From NCBI GenBank assembly GCA_026874595.1, contig CM049313.1, forward strand, positions 72,038,659-72,102,658: a stretch of DNA of 64,000 nt. The letters are read 5' to 3'. The position numbers and the translations under genes were made by a program. The notes under the pieces are model-generated. The model was not told the origin of the DNA, searched no databases, and saw nothing but the letters and a program-made list of their open reading frames with translations. This DNA comes from Sipunculus nudus (lineage: Eukaryota > Annelida > Sipuncula > Golfingiida > Sipunculidae). Within the stretch, counting starts at the first letter, position 1; every line of letters starts with the position of its first letter. Below, in pieces: positions 23,400-35,441 of this stretch.

Positions 23400-24920
23400 C
23401 GTTCCAAAACAAACGTTATATCGAGAAGCGATGTGTGTTCTTTAATTCTGAATAGACTTTCCGCCTATTGACTGTCTATCGCGTGTCTTAATGGCACCGA
23501 CTCAAGCCGAGAGTGGAAGCTTAGCAAGTACAGGTCAGTCCCGTTAGGCCAGCCCCAGGTGGACCGCAAATTAGCCGATAGATTCAGAGCTATCAAAGTT
23601 AGCCAAGGGCCAATTCACCTGTATCGTTGTCTGCATTAAAGAGCAACTGATGCCTTTTGTGTTATATCCATCTCTAACTAGCCGTGGCGGGTCGCGCCCC
23701 ATCAAAAGACGCAACCTGTTTGCGCGAAAAATGATTAAAACGATAGCACTACTTAGGCAGATTGCTAATCCCCAGCAATCTGCTTGCAATTACAAGAGAG
23801 GATGTGACAAATAAAAGGTTTAATGAATTATGCATTTAATCTCCGGCTCTGGAGCGGCCTGCAAGCCAAGGCTCCACACAGAGCAGACGACAGGATCAAA
23901 GCGAGGCGGGTTTACCGTACTTATACTAAAGCCGTAAAATTAGGAGATACCTTCATTTGTGAAATAGATATCTACCTTTCAATCCGCCTTGTCGGTCAAT
24001 TAAAGGTCTGGTTCAATCGGAAACTTTCCCCATTTGTGAGTGATACAAAACTTATTCTAGTAGTTAAGCTCGAGACTTTTGTTGGCGCTCGCGCTGTCAC
24101 GTGCCATATGCTACCTGTCAGGATGAATGAGAGGCAGCGCTGGCTACCTGGTGCTCACTGATCCGTGAAAACGGACATCTGTCGCAACGTCCCTTCCCAA
24201 ACGAGCCCATATTAAGTTGCGTTTAACAAATGGAAACCTCATTTAATCAAACTGAGAGGGCCAATATGTTTACACTATACTGAGAACGTCTCGTTTGACG
24301 TTATAGCAACACTTCATCTTCCGAGAAGTTTATTCAACAGTCCACGTTGAACTGTAGCGCCCCGAGCTTAAACCATATGCCAGGATTTTCTTACACATTG
24401 TTTTCTTGTTCTGTCGATGAAAGCCAGTTCTTTGGTTAAAACTAACCTGTGGCTAGCCCCTGCAAGACAAACACTGCGAGTGATACACATCGTTGGTTGC
24501 ATAAGCTTTTATACACGAATCATTATCAGCTTACATTTAATGACAGATGCAAACTCTTTTTCCCTCGATCTCGTTGATTAAAACAACATATTGTATAGGC
24601 AAATAAGCACGCGTCTGTGACGAGTCACACTGGAGTTTGTTAATTGTTAATGTTATCAACGCTAAATTTAATCTGCAATTAAATTTAGTCTGCTTTTCTC
24701 ATGTGGAAATTGATTTAAAGGAAGGGCTACATGCCACACCTGGTATTATGTGCCGGCCTACATAAATTATTCAAACATACCCCGGTAAATTGCATGTGCG
24801 TGTATTATATCTCTGAATCAGGCATTAAAGTCTGTCACTTGTGTCTTGACGCCAATTAACGTTTGCACTTTTGCTCCGAAACAGAACATAAAACTATCCA
24901 TTAATAATTTCTCTTAATTT
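23400..24920. promoter_or_regulatory. Complex non-repetitive block, candidate conserved non-coding DNA
   Basis: About 1.5 kb of complex sequence, richer in GC than its flanks, without microsatellites. It includes a perfect 11-bp inverted repeat (24662-24672 and 24678-24688) made of TAAT/ATTA-type homeodomain core sites. A 112-codon open frame at 23823-24161 matches nothing known to me. It is intronic if the distal SKOR promoter is right. Confidence 0.38.
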
Positions 24921-25207
24921 TTATTAATTTCCCCACGAGTTTTAACATATTTATAACACATCATCGTGCCCATCCGTTGCGGTTATTCTCAACCACGGCC
25001 TAAGAGACAGTAATGAAGAACCGCATAACACGCGCTAACTTTAAAAATCTTGGCTGATTGAAATGTTCAGAAATCGTGAATTTTAGAAATAAAGTAGATA
25101 AAAGTGAAAACCTTCCACATGCATTTTAAATGCAGTAAAAAATTTTGACAATTTTTACATATATGAGCGCAGCCGATACGCATGCACCTGAACTTCCGGT
25201 GAAGCGA

Positions 25208-25300
25208 TTTCAGATTACCCCTCTTCCAGATTACCGGGGGGGGGGGTAATCTGAAATCGGTTTCAGACTACCCCCCCCCCCCCCCTATTTCAGAGTACCC
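25208..25300. repeat. TTTCAGATTACCCC repeats with a G11/C15 hairpin
   Basis: A 14-bp motif (TTTCAGANTACCCC) occurs three times forward (25208, 25261, 25288) and once inverted (about 25243-25256). The inverted and following forward copies put a G11 run (25236-25246) opposite a C15 run (25271-25285), predicting a stem of about 20 bp with a TCGG loop. Confidence 0.85.
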
Positions 25301-27172
25301 CAATGTTTACTCATGATTATTTAGATACTTATCTTAAACATTAACTTAAGTAACCTGACAACAAAAACAACAACAACTACTACTACTATTTATAATAATA
25401 ACGTTAGTCATATTAACGATGATGATGATTATTATTATTAAAATGTCATTATCCCTGCAGTACAATAGGTACAATCCATATCGAGCTTGACCATGGGAAT
25501 AGTTTACAAATATATAGTGTTTATAATTTCCTGAAGCAGGTTTTCCTTGTAAAACAGTGACAAAAACAAAGAATATTACACTCACAGGATGAACACAGAC
25601 GCCTCTGCATATATAAAGAGAGATATATAAATATATAATCTACATGAAAGGAAAAGAATATTTAGAGTGGAGAACAACAGGTAAAAAAAGATAAATTTAC
25701 AATTTAGGAGAAGCTGAAAAGGGGGAGCTTCTATATTTATACTCGAGAATACCTGCAGTTAGAGCCATGCAAAGGGAGACATTGAGATATAGACATTTAT
25801 CGCGAGACTCTAAGAGGAGGGAGGCACAAACAGACATATGCCGGGAGGGGTGGGTGGGTTGTTTTACGTCTCGTTGAATACTTATAAGTATATCAAAGAA
25901 TAAAGATCAGAACGCTCGAAGGTGGGGCAGATTCACTAGGGCCCATGCAGAAGCATTTTGGTAAAAGTCCGAGTACGCATAGACGATGTTTTATTAAGAG
26001 TGTGCAAGACTTCACATATATACAGTGGAAAATGTATTAACAGCCGAGGCAAACACACACACACATATGATAAGACATTATGCTAACGGCATCTTTCTTC
26101 ACGTCATCAGAAAACCAAGCACACACGCAGCAGGTGAGTTCTACTTCGGGGTCGACCTTCAAACAATTAAATCCAGCATGACAAACCTGTTCCCAGGTGC
26201 AAATCTCTCTACCTGGGCCATTTACTGATGCGGGAACACCAAGATTAAATCCTTCATATACTTTTGTTAAATGAAACCATATAAATATTGCCATGGCGGA
26301 ACTGACCATGTTTTCAAATAGTGTAGTATTTGCTTTATTCTTCTTGTGGCAGCACAACATGCATTTGAGCCCAACACAAGAGCATGTGATATAACAAAGT
26401 TTTGGTGTCCTATGTCTCTTTCAATTGTGAATATATACCACGCGTGGTTTTCTGACAGCGATATAACTTTTTTTGTTATTGTTATTTATATATAAGAGCC
26501 CCACTGCACGACTAATTACCAAACAATAAGCCAGATACAATGTTTATTTCCCGATAGCTAGTTCGTTTCTTTGAAAATCACTTTGTCTGCATGAGTACCA
26601 TTACAATATGCCTTTCAATTTTAGACAAATTGTAACTTGTTCCGGCTAATTTGTTTATTTGTTTCATGTAAAATACATATTGAGATAAGATTCCAATCGA
26701 CTTCCGTGAAATTTTAGTACATGAATAACATATATGAATAACATACAAATGAGCTAGTGACGGATACATTTATAATATACTGTACTGTAGTAACTAGGTT
26801 TATTGTGGTACACTGTATCACGTTATCTTATATATTTTGTATTAAATTTATATTATATACACACGTTTTTGTGTTATATCTTATCATTAATCATATTTTT
26901 TTAATTATTTATTTATTATTATTATTATTATTAAAATTTATGATGTTATTATTACATTATAAACATGTTCTTGTGTTATATCTTATAATTTCATTATATT
27001 ACCTTCAAATTTGAACTTTCATTCATTAAATAGTTATTCATTTAGGTTTTCCCTGTCTTAATTGCTTCAGACTGCTTTCTTTTCAATTTAAGTACATTGC
27101 TTCTTCTATCTTTAAATAAGCAAATTAGCACCGCGATAGTGATTATTATTATAGTTGCCAGCCTTTGGCTGT

Positions 27173-27177
<5 letters not shown>

Positions 27178-27207
<30 letters not shown>
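27178..27207. repeat. (AT)n microsatellite
   Basis: About 15 AT units. Confidence 0.95.
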
Positions 27208-27210
<3 letters not shown>

Positions 27211-28301
27211 TAATATTTATGGATACTATAGTATAAGCATCCAGGTTTCAGGTAAAATTATATTGAAGTTACATATACTGTATATTTGTTGTGGGTGAAT
27301 GTTTTGTGTATCCTTCTTTTATACCAAGGTACTCAGTACTAATCAAGCAATGAAAAACTACAAAGGATTGTTTCTATGTAGGCGTTCGACGCCTTGTACA
27401 TTGACTGCTCGTATATGTTACGTAATATTGTATAATAATTCTAAGATTTCAATTAACTTAAAGAAAATCTCATTATTTAATTGGAATGTCAATTACTCAT
27501 TATAAAGAATGTATATTTTAACCATTATAAGAAAACTAATTATGTTTCATTATGTATCTCCTGCTTATAAGTAAACTGACTGGAAACAAAATGTCATTCT
27601 AATGCATATATAATGGATTACTATTAGAAACATATATTTTCATGTTTACATTTTGCTATATATGGTCAATGCTTGTCTATTTTCTTTATACCGTGTTGTA
27701 TGAAGAAATTTAATTTAACGGTTTTCAAATAATGAAATAATTTAAAGATTTTAAAATGACACATCACTGTGCGGTAACAATGGCGCCGCTTACAAAAGTT
27801 TGCGAAAGCTAAAAACACCACCTCAATTCAACAAAACACTTTTAATAAATCTCCAAAGGCAGTACATTTTTATCATCTATTGTGAAAGTTGTATGGTGAA
27901 AGTCGTGACAATAAAAACATCTTTTGTGTTTAACAGCACTCTGTAGGAAAAGAAATAACGCTTTAACGAATGAATTATTCATTCTGATAAAAAATATGAC
28001 AGTGCAGTTAACGGCATTAACCGCAATAAATACATTCATGTTGCAACGCTAAACGTTGCAATGTACCGACTTTATTTTGCTTCATAATTTTCAACCTTTT
28101 TTTAACAAAAAACACTGGTGCATATCATTATACCCTGATATAACCGGACTATATATTTTTACTGTTTGTTAAGTACATCACGGTATATCTTAGTCAAATG
28201 TTTCTTGTATATATGATAAATATACGTATAATCATCCGTTCTTTAACATGACCTTGCATGCAGTGCATGGAGTCAGTTTAACTTCAATTAAGGTGCATGG
28301 C

Positions 28302-28316
28302 GGGGGGGGGGGGGGG
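28302..28316. repeat. Poly-G run (G15)
   Basis: An uninterrupted G tract a few dozen bases before a CA/TA compound microsatellite. Confidence 0.97.
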
Positions 28317-28364
28317 TGACTCACAGGCGTGGGAGGGTATTCATAGTTGGCACTTTTTTATCAA

Positions 28365-28412
28365 CACACACATGCACACACACACGCACACACGCGCGCG
28401 CGCACATGCACG

Positions 28413-28456
<44 letters not shown>
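28365..28456. repeat. (CA)n/(CG)n/(TA)n compound microsatellite
   Basis: ACACAC runs with an internal CGCGCGCGC stretch, followed by about 14 TA units. The alternating purine-pyrimidine run could adopt Z-DNA. Confidence 0.95.
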
Positions 28457-28457
<1 letters not shown>

Positions 28458-29287
28458 ACATTTATTGGCTATGTGATACATTTCAAATATATTACAATTT
28501 TAAGGTTTCATAAGGTTAAAAGTATAAGGTTTTTGAAAAATAAGGTTATATGTTTCCAGTATATATATAGGATAATTCTAAACCAAGTTTATAGAGATAT
28601 ATATATAATATTTTTATAGTAAACTCAGAAATGGAACCAAAGTCTATATGATTCTAATTATAATAATACAATTCATTTCTAATATATAACTATATTTTTC
28701 TCTAAACAGAAGAGGGGATGATTACATAAATCATCTACTTTGATAAGAAGTGGGGGAATATCGCCCTCCCCTCCGTATTGACACCTTTTGAACATTACGT
28801 AAGCGCTTCTTTGTCACAACAGATTAACCTTGAATTTCATGATATACGTGCCCTTTCTCTTTGCAACATATGACACAGCAGACGCAATACTTTTGGCTTG
28901 GTCATACAACTACAGCCAATTTTAATGCAAACATATATTATTATTTCTTGATATATTTAGTTTATTTAGTATGGCTTCCTTTTAACAAAATACGGCACAG
29001 TCTAGTTTTTAATTTGTATCATCATGGACTGATTAAAATCCAATGGCATTTACAGAGAGTACAAAAAAGTAAATATATAATAATACACATGCATACAAAG
29101 TCCATAGTGTAATGTTTGAGTGCCTTTCACGTCTTTTTACTCAAACTGTGAAAATTCAAAAATCGGTGTTCGTGTGCAGAGTATTTAACATACATGACTA
29201 ATTATATATATACTTGAAATGTTGATGCTCTTAATAAGGACTCACAGGAATGGTTGATCAACAAATAGACGATGAAGATTCTCATAT

Positions 29288-29346
<59 letters not shown>

Positions 29347-29373
29347 TATATAATTCATATATATATATAATTC

Positions 29374-29436
<63 letters not shown>
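29288..29436. repeat. (TA)n followed by (AAT)n compound microsatellite
   Basis: About 35 TA units with a short TATATAATTCA interruption run into about 19 AAT units (to 29436). Confidence 0.97.
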
Positions 29437-29437
<1 letters not shown>

Positions 29438-29646
29438 GACGATGCTAGAGATTTAAAACACAGCATTTTCTTTAAAATATAATTTTTCAATAAAAAACAC
29501 ATGATATTAGCGTTAAATGTAAAGACTGACACGATCATCTGTCATTCTCAGTATATATGATAAGCACATGTTTGAACTGTGAACCCGAAAATCTAAACAT
29601 TTTACCTGGGGATAAGATAACCAAAAATAAAAAGCAATAAATTTAT

Positions 29647-29666
29647 ATGTGTATATATATATATAA

Positions 29667-29728
<62 letters not shown>

Positions 29729-29752
29729 TTATATATATATATATATATATAT
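29647..29752. repeat. (TA)n/(CA)n compound microsatellite
   Basis: Alternating TA and CA blocks with two short interruptions. Confidence 0.95.
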
Positions 29753-30550
29753 AATATTCCATATATTTATCTGAGGTTGGATTATATCTTTGGGTAACAT
29801 GAAACTTTATAAAGCATAATTTCATCTCCTGATAATGATATATACCGCGGTACTTTGTGAAAATAATAATAAATTAAGATGAACAATCCTATCAGAGATG
29901 TTGTATAGAACAAAAGACCTTGCATGCATGGCATCTGAGCAATGCATGCATTTATTCATAACAGTTTTGTTTTATTCAGATAGGAGATATATGACCCTGT
30001 ATGTTATTTTGAATAATTACATGTTATTACCGTAAAACGACACCATAATGCATGTATTCCTGGTTACGACTTACTCCTTGCATTAAAATCCCACCGTGTA
30101 TACATATTCATAAAACGTATTGAGAACGGTTGCGCACTATTTCATATGTCAACACAAATATATGTAAACATCATAATCATTATTTAAAATAGTTGTGTAA
30201 GGCATATATAATAATAAGAGTACATTAGCAATTACTTGTTAACTATAGTATACTCGACCTATACATGCTTGCGTATGTAGCATATTCCAATATTACAACG
30301 TTCATAACACAAATTTCCATACTGAATAAATTTAAACATTTATTTACTGTTGCCATGCATACATAAGTCTTGGTAAATACTCAAATAATCATAAACACAA
30401 CTTCTGATTAATGAATGACAATGTTTCACATCTGCAATTATGTGGTATAAAATATATCTAATGAAGATATCTAACCGGCAGGTAGATATCTGACTGTTAA
30501 GCTAGTGCAGCTATATAGCTAGGCCTATATAGATGCAGTTTACAACGTAC

Positions 30551-30551
30551 A

Positions 30552-30601
<50 letters not shown>
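30551..30601. repeat. (AT)n microsatellite near the candidate promoter
   Basis: About 25 AT units, ending roughly 150 bases inside the putative first intron from the exon 1 donor. Confidence 0.97.
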
Positions 30602-30603
<2 letters not shown>

Positions 30604-30752
30604 TTGCAAACAGAAGCTGCAAGTGCGCAAACATATACATGCTCTCTTTCCTTCTGATAGACACCATGCAGTCTTTAAATGATTTATATAAATCGTTAAT
30701 TAATACATGAACAAGTAAAGACTGGTGGTTAGTATATTTAACAGGTACTCAC

Positions 30753-30830
30753 ATTCACTGTTCGGATCTTCAGTGGACGGCCAGAACTGCGGCTGTCCAG
30801 CGGTCTCTCAGGCGGGGCTTACGTCGTGCG
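30753..30830 (-). other. Candidate non-coding first exon of SKOR
   Basis: On the minus strand a strong GTGAGT donor at 30747-30752 ends a GC-rich, ATG-free stretch that begins roughly 30 bases downstream of a TATA-like box. The sequence stands out from the AT-rich surroundings. Joining it to the acceptor at 12165 would give a first intron of about 18.6 kb. The 5' limit is estimated from the TATA position. The link to SKOR is inferred: it is the only minus-strand gene seen, and its first visible exon needs a 5' partner. Confidence 0.45.
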
Positions 30831-30854
30831 CTAAGCACGAGCGTGGCTTGTTTG

Positions 30855-31085
30855 GACATTTATATCCGACCATCCAAATAAATATTTCATTATTTGTTCC
30901 TAACGTGCTATTTAACAATGCCAAACGCTATTTATTACCAGCGGGAGGGCGGTGCACAAGACTGACTAACAAGCACAGCCCATGCCCGGCGCTGATTGGT
31001 TAACTCGTCGTCACTGTCGTCTGCTCGGCTCGCGACTGGAGCAAAGAATTGGCGGGGCGTCGCCAGCGCCGCGTGGTCTCGCTAG
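30855..31085 (-). promoter_or_regulatory. Candidate SKOR promoter: TATA, CCAAT and GC boxes
   Basis: Read on the minus strand, this GC-rich patch contains a GC box (31051-31059, GGCGGGGCG on the plus strand), a CCAAT box (ATTGG at 30995-30999) and GGATATAAATG with TATAAA at 30859-30864, in the order expected for transcription toward lower coordinates. The CCAAT-to-TATA distance of about 135 bases is longer than typical. Several CpG dinucleotides cluster here. The call is from motif order and composition only. Confidence 0.42.
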
Positions 31086-32949
31086 ATCACTTATTCTCAA
31101 CAGTACTATCAGATGAATACATGTATGTTTATGTTTGACATTTAATGTCCCTTTAGACGGTGACCTCATGCCCAAACATAATGTAGATTGATGAATCGTC
31201 CATGGAGTTTGCTATGGACCAAAGGCACCTAACCGATGACGGACTTAATCTATAAATGGACACATTTTCTCGGCTATTGACCAGTGTAAGCCTTGTTATA
31301 GAACACAAATCTGTCCTAACAAAGAGCGCAGATATTCTTGGTAAAATCGGCAACATTTTTACAATTTCAGAGTAAAGGTCATAATATAGTTATAGGTTAA
31401 AACATGCTATTAGATATATAATGTACATTGCGTTCTTGTTCCATAATTTACTTACATTATAAAGCCATTGTGGAATGCATGTTTAGCTGTAAAAATCCCC
31501 CTTAACTAACATAGCCTGAAAAATTAAATCAAATACAGTAAAGAAACTTTTCTGGTTAATTTATGAGCATTTAAAAATCTCAGCAGGCCTATTCTGAGAT
31601 AGACGTCCGGATAGCCGTGTTATAGTCCAATGACGTCCATTATATTAGTGGTTGTTATTGCTATATATGTGTGGACGAATTATGTAAGAATGGGTGATGG
31701 CAGGGCGTGGATGACGCTAGAGCTATATTGGAGATATACAAGGTCATGGTACATGCAATGTACGGTTTAGGATGTGAGCTTGCAAGGTTTTTCACTTTAC
31801 ACAATAAGCTACATTTTTGTATAACATTTTAAAACATAAAACAAAAACTAGGAATCGTTAATTTAAATTCTCGTGAAGCAGTATATTAGATTCGCCAATC
31901 AAAACTCGTGGTGAAGATGTATCGCATCTGTAGCTTTAAAAGGGGGCTCGTGACGCGTGCGACCTCTAACCCCAACCTTTCTTATCAGGAGCCAAATGCA
32001 TTTCCTTACCAAGAAACAAACTGACACGAGGACTAAAAAAAACATGCAGCACATCATGATACTCGATACTTGCTATTTCTCGGACGTTTTACATCAATCA
32101 GACAAAATCCCGGCGCACCCAATACATTAAGAGACCAATTAGAGCCCCACGTTAATTATGCTTTATTACACATGTAATTGCCGGGGAATGACATTTGAAA
32201 ACCCTACACCGACAACATCAGTTGTTAATGGAATGAGTTATTTTAATTATAGCATAGTGGTAAAACTGTTTTCGCTGTTGCGGCGCGTAAAACACGGTGG
32301 CTTTGAAGAGGACCTAGATCACGTGTTTAAGATTAGGGGTCAGGGGAGTTAAAACAATTGCGCGGCATGTTCATTTGTTATCTTAATATTACAAAGCTTG
32401 ATTTAGTTAAAAGAAACGCTGGTAATATTAACTAAACCATGTAATCTGTTAGAGTGCTTTCTGAGGCTTAAGTTTGTCGACTGAGAGTAAAGATTCCCTG
32501 CCATTTATATTCAACGTCTTTTAATGTATGAGACGTGCTTAAAATAAAAAGATTTAATTTTGAGTTAATATAGATTTGCACAGCGTCTTATACTTTTTAT
32601 TTATCATGACTCTGTCGACTTGCAAAATATATAGCCTTTATACAAATCTACCGGGTAAACACCAGTTAGAAGGAATATCAACGTCTTCTAACGAGCTAGA
32701 GGCACTGCCATTTGCCAGTGCATGTATATGACAGTGTAGACCATTATATGGAATCGGAGTTGCTGTTGCTGGACATTTTTTTAAGACTTTATAAACATTT
32801 TTTTTACTTTATATACATATACACTTTATATACATATAAAACTCTTGATGATTAAAATAATTTGTATTTTGGCTGTGAAGAAACCTAAAAGAATTTAATC
32901 AATGCAGTATTTCTTCTTTGCCGAAAGGCAGGGTCGCGGTCTATTCGGG

Positions 32950-32950
<1 letters not shown>

Positions 32951-33029
<79 letters not shown>
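32951..33029. repeat. (AT)n microsatellite
   Basis: A long AT tract of nearly 40 units with one TTT interruption. Confidence 0.97.
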
Positions 33030-33032
<3 letters not shown>

Positions 33033-33409
33033 AAACAATACACACGAAAAGACATACGATATTAAGTGTTTATATATAAATTCATTTTTCAAAGTGCCTC
33101 ATTCATGTTAAAATGAACAGTGTTGAATCAAAACAATTATTTGGATATATTTAGTTTTTTTCCGTTACTATACTTCATTTAGAAAAAAAAAACTGTAGCT
33201 CCACACCACTGACACCAGGGGCTTTTTTGTTAAATCCCCCATTTGCTTTTAAAGCAACATGCTACACTCTTAAAAAAGTATTTCAGCTAGAACCCAAAGG
33301 GATATAGAGAGTGGCCTCAGTGCAGAATCTTTTAAGGTTCCAGCTGGAACATTCCCCTCCCAGGCAACCCTCAAATAACAAAACATAAATAAAAAAAGGT
33401 ATAAGATCG

Positions 33410-33865
33410 GCAGATGTGAGGGTGCTGCTAGCCGGATTAAAAAAAATCATGCAGCAGTAAAATCGGCTGCAAAAATCTCTGATAAATTCGTTATAGATGT
33501 AATGACGGAACCCGGGAAAAAATCGCTTATTTACAACCTATACCTTTCCTTTTTTATCATTTCTGACGCCAATATTAAACCTGGAGACCAAATCAGAAGT
33601 GACTAAAATGACCGGAGAAATCTGGCAGTCTGCAGGAAAAATCGGTGTTGGTGTGTGGGAATGATAGAAAGAAGGAAAGGTATGGATTGTAAATCAGCCG
33701 ATTTTTTTTATTCCGTCATAACATCTATATATACTTAATTTTCCGGTCGGATAAAAATCGGCAGGAAAAACCTTGATATTGTCAAGGAGTTTTGCCGCCG
33801 ATTTTTCCTGCCGGATATTTTTAAATATCGGCAAAAATCGAGAGATTTGAGGTCAGCTTTATGCT
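33410..33865. mobile_element. Fold-back element, MITE-like
   Basis: Two arms, 33496-33561 and 33660-33725, are imperfect reverse complements: GATGTAATGACGGAA on one side matches TTCCGTCATAACATC on the other, and ATACCTTTCCTT matches AAGGAAAGGTAT. Outer sequences rich in AAAATCGGC and GCCGATTTT extend the pairing. Borders and target-site duplication are not defined. Confidence 0.65.
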
Positions 33866-34394
33866 GCAATTTACATGCATCCACAAAAAAAAATTAAACC
33901 CTCCCTCCCATATGATGTCAAAAGGCCTGTCCTGAATATATTCTATATATTTGGTGGTAATTTAATATTGTATATAATCGAGAAGACAACACACAGACAT
34001 TTGGCTGTTTGTATATACCAACTTAACTAAATATAATCACTTAAATTGTTGGATACCTTTAACGTCAGAAAAATTTTATAATATTATATAATAAGCTATA
34101 ATAAGAATATTATTATGAGGGTAAAAACATTGACACCGGTATACGTGTATGAGTCTCACTTCACACACATATACAATATATTCCAAAGTTACTATTTTCC
34201 GTCCCAAAACCCTTGTCTACGTGTTTTTCGTGATAATTATTTTAAGAATATTCTTAAAAGATGCCAGTTGGCCTAAAGTAGATATACACATATTCCGCCG
34301 ATTTTGGATAAAGTAGTTATATATAATGTAAAAAGAATTTATTTTGCAAGTCTTTTGCGTTAATTATGCTCATGGAAAGTAGACGGCGTCTTCC

Positions 34395-34765
34395 CGGCAC
34401 TGCTGGTCAGTACATTCCTTCATAGTACGCTTTCCATGTCTATGGCTGCATGCGTTTGGTGTTTGTTAGACAACAGTGACGTCACAAAGATGTTACGATG
34501 ATCGGTCGCGCGTTAACTTCAATTGACTGACGTCATCAGTTTGCCTGTTTCTTTTATTTATTATTATCAGTTCTCAGGCGTTGAAAAAGTCATAAACGCT
34601 GTAACCTGTTTTTTCATATTTTAGATTATTTGTCTCATACCAATTCAAAGCAAGGTAAAGCATTATTTTTTATTAAAGTAAGGCATTATTTCTGCTTCAC
34701 TTGTATAAAAAAATTATCCCAGAAAAACATGCGGATACAGGTACTGGGATATACTATACACATGA
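34395..34765 (-). repeat. Dispersed CRE-bearing repeat, copy 2 (inverted)
   Basis: The reverse complement of this stretch follows 3825-4178 block by block. It carries two perfect TGACGTCA octamers at 34477-34484 and 34528-34535. Open frames on both strands here fall within the repeat. Confidence 0.78.
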
Positions 34766-35441
34766 ATTTCCCATATCCATACTCTCCATATATAAGCCAG
34801 CAGAACATGTAATACCTTTGAAGAAAACTATAAAAAACAATCCAAAGAAGGCAAAATGCATTCAGGCGTGTATACCTTAAACTATCAGTATATTCCCTAG
34901 TCAAGTCTTTCTTGGAAAAGATCATACCTAGCTGGTGCGTACAGAACACGTTTACTGATGAAAGGCACTATAACTGTCCTAGCGTGTAACTCGATCACCA
35001 CAATGTCGGTCGATATGCTCCTTTCGTGGATGGATACCGCCATCGGGCAATCCGTCGAAACAATCGAGCCTTTTAATGCATGCTGAAATAAATTAATACA
35101 ACACCTGTTTTCAAGACAGTCGTATACAGTACCTTCTCTGTCTAGTATGTGTTTATTTATACATGTTCACACATGATGTCAGAACGCGTATTTAAACCAT
35201 ATAACTAAGCAAGCAGTAACATAAACAAGTGTCCATGGGTCATGACGCTCAGCTGACCGGGAAGAGATTCTCAAAAGGAAATTTTATCATCAGAATGGTA
35301 TAGTATATACCCATTCATCTGAAGCATCAAACAGATTGACCAACAGGCCAAGATTTAGTCTGTATTTATATATCTCAAAAATAGAGAAAAAATGTGTAAA
35401 CTTTAAAAACTAGAATATGGGTAGCCGACAAGTGACTACGT

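Larger units (their letters stand above)
24921..30746 (-). other. First SKOR intron, distal part: AT-rich with many simple repeats
   Basis: Non-coding sequence containing a G/C-tract hairpin at 25.24 kb and a dense set of AT, CA, AAT and G runs between 27.2 and 30.6 kb. Open frames such as those at 29.24-29.83 kb are translated microsatellites. Confidence 0.55.
31086..35218. other. Upstream flank: AT-rich, no gene recognised
   Basis: It holds an (AT)n tract at 32951-33029, a fold-back element at 33.41-33.87 kb and the second copy of the CRE-bearing repeat at 34.4-34.77 kb. Short open frames here show no recognisable product. Confidence 0.6.

Noticed and set aside
23823-24161. 112-codon frame on the plus strand
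   Set aside because: No recognised family and no supporting context; likely chance in a GC-richer region.
29242-29825. Leucine-, isoleucine- and tyrosine-rich frames on both strands
   Set aside because: Direct translations of TA, CA and AAT microsatellites.
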